Positions 51,006-51,965 of a DNA stretch of 51,965 nucleotides are shown piece after piece. The stretch spans positions 1 to 51,965 of the forward strand of contig JAQXGE010000083.1 in assembly GCA_029006135.1 (NCBI GenBank). The letters run 5' to 3'. The notes under the pieces were generated by a model. That model ran no database searches. It saw only the letters and a program-made list of their open reading frames with translations, and was not told the origin of the DNA. Position 1 is the first letter of the stretch. The number at the start of each line of letters is the position of its first letter. The translations under genes were made by a program, and so were the position numbers. The DNA is from Oscillospiraceae bacterium (GTDB lineage: Bacteria; Bacillota; Clostridia; Oscillospirales; Ruminococcaceae).

Positions 51006-51614
51006 ATGCATCCCAACGCAATTTTGGCACGCCTGCTCTGCCTCGGGGTGGGCTATCTTTTTGGCGGCTTTCTCACGGCGGAAATCGTGGCGCGGGCGGC
51101 AGTGGGCAAAAGCGCGCATGAGATAGGCAGCGGCAACCCGGGCATGGCCAATATTACAGCACAGCTTGGGCCTAAGGCGGGCGCGCTCGTACTGGCAGGG
51201 GATTTGCTCAAAACCGCTGCCGCCTGTGCGGTGGGGTGGTACGCTGCGTCACCAGTGCTTGGACGGCTTTCCATACTCTATGCAGGATTCGGTACGGTGC
51301 TGGGGCATAATTTTCCGCTGTGGGGCAAAGGCAGAGGCGGAAAAGGCGTTGCAGTCACCTGTGCCTGGGTGGTGCTGTATATGCCTGTGGGCGGAATACT
51401 TAGCTGCCTTGCGGGCGGCACAGCGGTGCTGCTGACAGGATATCTGCCCTTGGGGGCTGTTGTGCTTGCGGGAGTCTCGGTTCCCGCGGCCTGGCTCCTA
51501 AAAGGGACAGAGAGCGGTCTTGTCATGCTGGCAAATACGGCAGTCATGCTCAGCCGGCATTACAGCGGCCTTCTTCGTATCCGTCAGGGAAAGGAGAAAA
51601 AATTTCTTCGATAG
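51006..51614 (+). CDS. plsY: Glycerol-3-phosphate acyltransferase PlsY
   Basis: 202 residues, about five membrane helices. PlsY motifs: SAHEIGSGNPGMANI (motif 1, with the catalytic Ser/Gly region), GHNFPLWGKGRGGKGVA (motif 2/3 with the acyl-phosphate-binding His and Gly-rich loop). It transfers an acyl group from acyl-phosphate to glycerol-3-phosphate in the first step of phospholipid synthesis. Ribosome binding site GAAGGAAAG upstream of ATG 51006. No plsX is adjacent. Confidence 0.93.
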   Translation: MHPNAILARLLCLGVGYLFGGFLTAEIVARAAVGKSAHEIGSGNPGMANITAQLGPKAGALVLAGDLLKTAAACAVGWYAASPVLGRLSILYAGFGTVLGHNFPLWGKGRGGKGVAVTCAWVVLYMPVGGILSCLAGGTAVLLTGYLPLGAVVLAGVSVPAAWLLKGTESGLVMLANTAVMLSRHYSGLLRIRQGKEKKFLR

Positions 51615-51756
51615 AATAGAAACAGAAGATGACATCATCATAGCATACCTGTGAGGGGAATGCAAAAAGAAATCAAGTTTTTCTTGATGAAAATGACGAA
51701 CCATCGAAAAAGAACCGGAAAAGTCAAATTTTTTTCAAAAAAATTCAAAAAAGTGC

Positions 51757-51785
51757 TTGACAGTTAGCCAATCATGGGATATAAT
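51757..51785 (+). promoter_or_regulatory. tRNA operon promoter
   Basis: TTGACA (51757-51762), 17 nt, TATAAT (51780-51785): perfect consensus. Confidence 0.92.
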
Positions 51786-51837
51786 CATACACGTTGCAGC
51801 CGCTGAGGCAAACGCCAAAGCGAAGACAACGGGGCTT

Positions 51838-51914
51838 GGCCCGGTAGTTCAGTTGGTTAGAACGCTAGCCTGTCACGCTAGAGGTCGTCAGTTCGAGCCT
51901 GATCCGGGTCGCCA
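51838..51914 (+). tRNA. tRNA-Asp (GTC)
   Basis: Acceptor GGCCCGG pairs with CCGGGTC (one G-T), discriminator G, CCA encoded, anticodon loop CTGTCAC gives GTC. 77 nt. Confidence 0.95.
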
Positions 51915-51917
51915 CTT

Positions 51918-51965
<48 letters not shown>

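Overview
The window looks like a chromosomal segment of a gut Clostridia species, probably Oscillospiraceae/Ruminococcaceae (Faecalibacterium, Subdoligranulum or Gemmiger type). The grounds are roughly 50-55 % GC, strong AGGAGG-type ribosome binding sites, TTGACA/TATAAT promoters, a Spo0A-like regulator, a SpoVB-like flippase, a SpoIVB remnant, a DUF6514-type protein and EFR1/Rrf2 genes. This assignment rests on gene content and family recognition only.

Region 1 (1-14.9 kb) is an accessory island. It starts with the end of a RepA-like replication initiator, a DnaC/IstB-type helicase loader, a small protein and an intact large serine recombinase. A leftward cluster of small housekeeping or stress proteins follows (YbjQ, membrane protein, alpha/beta hydrolase, DUF5808-like, DUF5655-like). 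Next comes a type III-like restriction-modification operon in the order XRE regulator, Res, membrane protein, Mod, preceded by a cluster of palindromes with conserved linkers. Behind it lie a truncated PD-(D/E)XK gene, a frameshifted ArsC-like gene, a MarR regulator, and a MATE transporter/cytidylate-kinase-like gene split by a frameshift. A decayed second serine recombinase with an internal deletion marks the probable right edge.

Region 2 (15-31 kb) is a patchwork. It contains an exported barnase-like RNase with a barstar fused to a glutaredoxin, a GntR regulator and an SRAP (HMCES-type) DNA-crosslink protein. An IS copy is split by a BlaI / M56 peptidase / lipoprotein module flanked by 47-bp direct repeats. 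tRNA-Leu, an acetyltransferase, a metal-siderophore or cobalamin binding lipoprotein, tRNA-Pro and a tyrosine recombinase without a start codon follow. Then come remnants (AgrB, SpoIVB, flavodoxin), an acetyltransferase with a leader peptide and alternative hairpins, an intact ArsC-like gene, and an Rrf2/EFR1-ferredoxin pair bracketed by 23-bp direct repeats.

Region 3 (30.6-35.4 kb) carries a CrtC/AttH-like lipocalin-fold protein, a TetR regulator and a zinc alcohol dehydrogenase, with a perfect-looking palindromic operator in the first gene's promoter, and an AbiE type IV toxin-antitoxin pair.

Region 4 (36 kb to the end) is more chromosome-like. It holds a SpoVB-like flippase, an ABC exporter, an SGNH-hydrolase lipoprotein with a Pro/Thr-rich tail, and tRNA-Ala. 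It continues with a DUF6514 / Spo0A-like / HATPase operon, a three-gene 2-hydroxyacyl-CoA dehydratase activator-type operon, a nuclease-helicase, a P-loop ATPase, a family 4 uracil-DNA glycosylase and PlsY. tRNA-Asp and a partial tRNA-Thr close the window.

The most attractive leads are the leader-peptide attenuator at 27.4-27.5 kb, the barnase / barstar-glutaredoxin pair, the membrane protein buried in the R-M operon, the direct-repeat-bounded cargo modules, and the divergent Spo0A-like operon.
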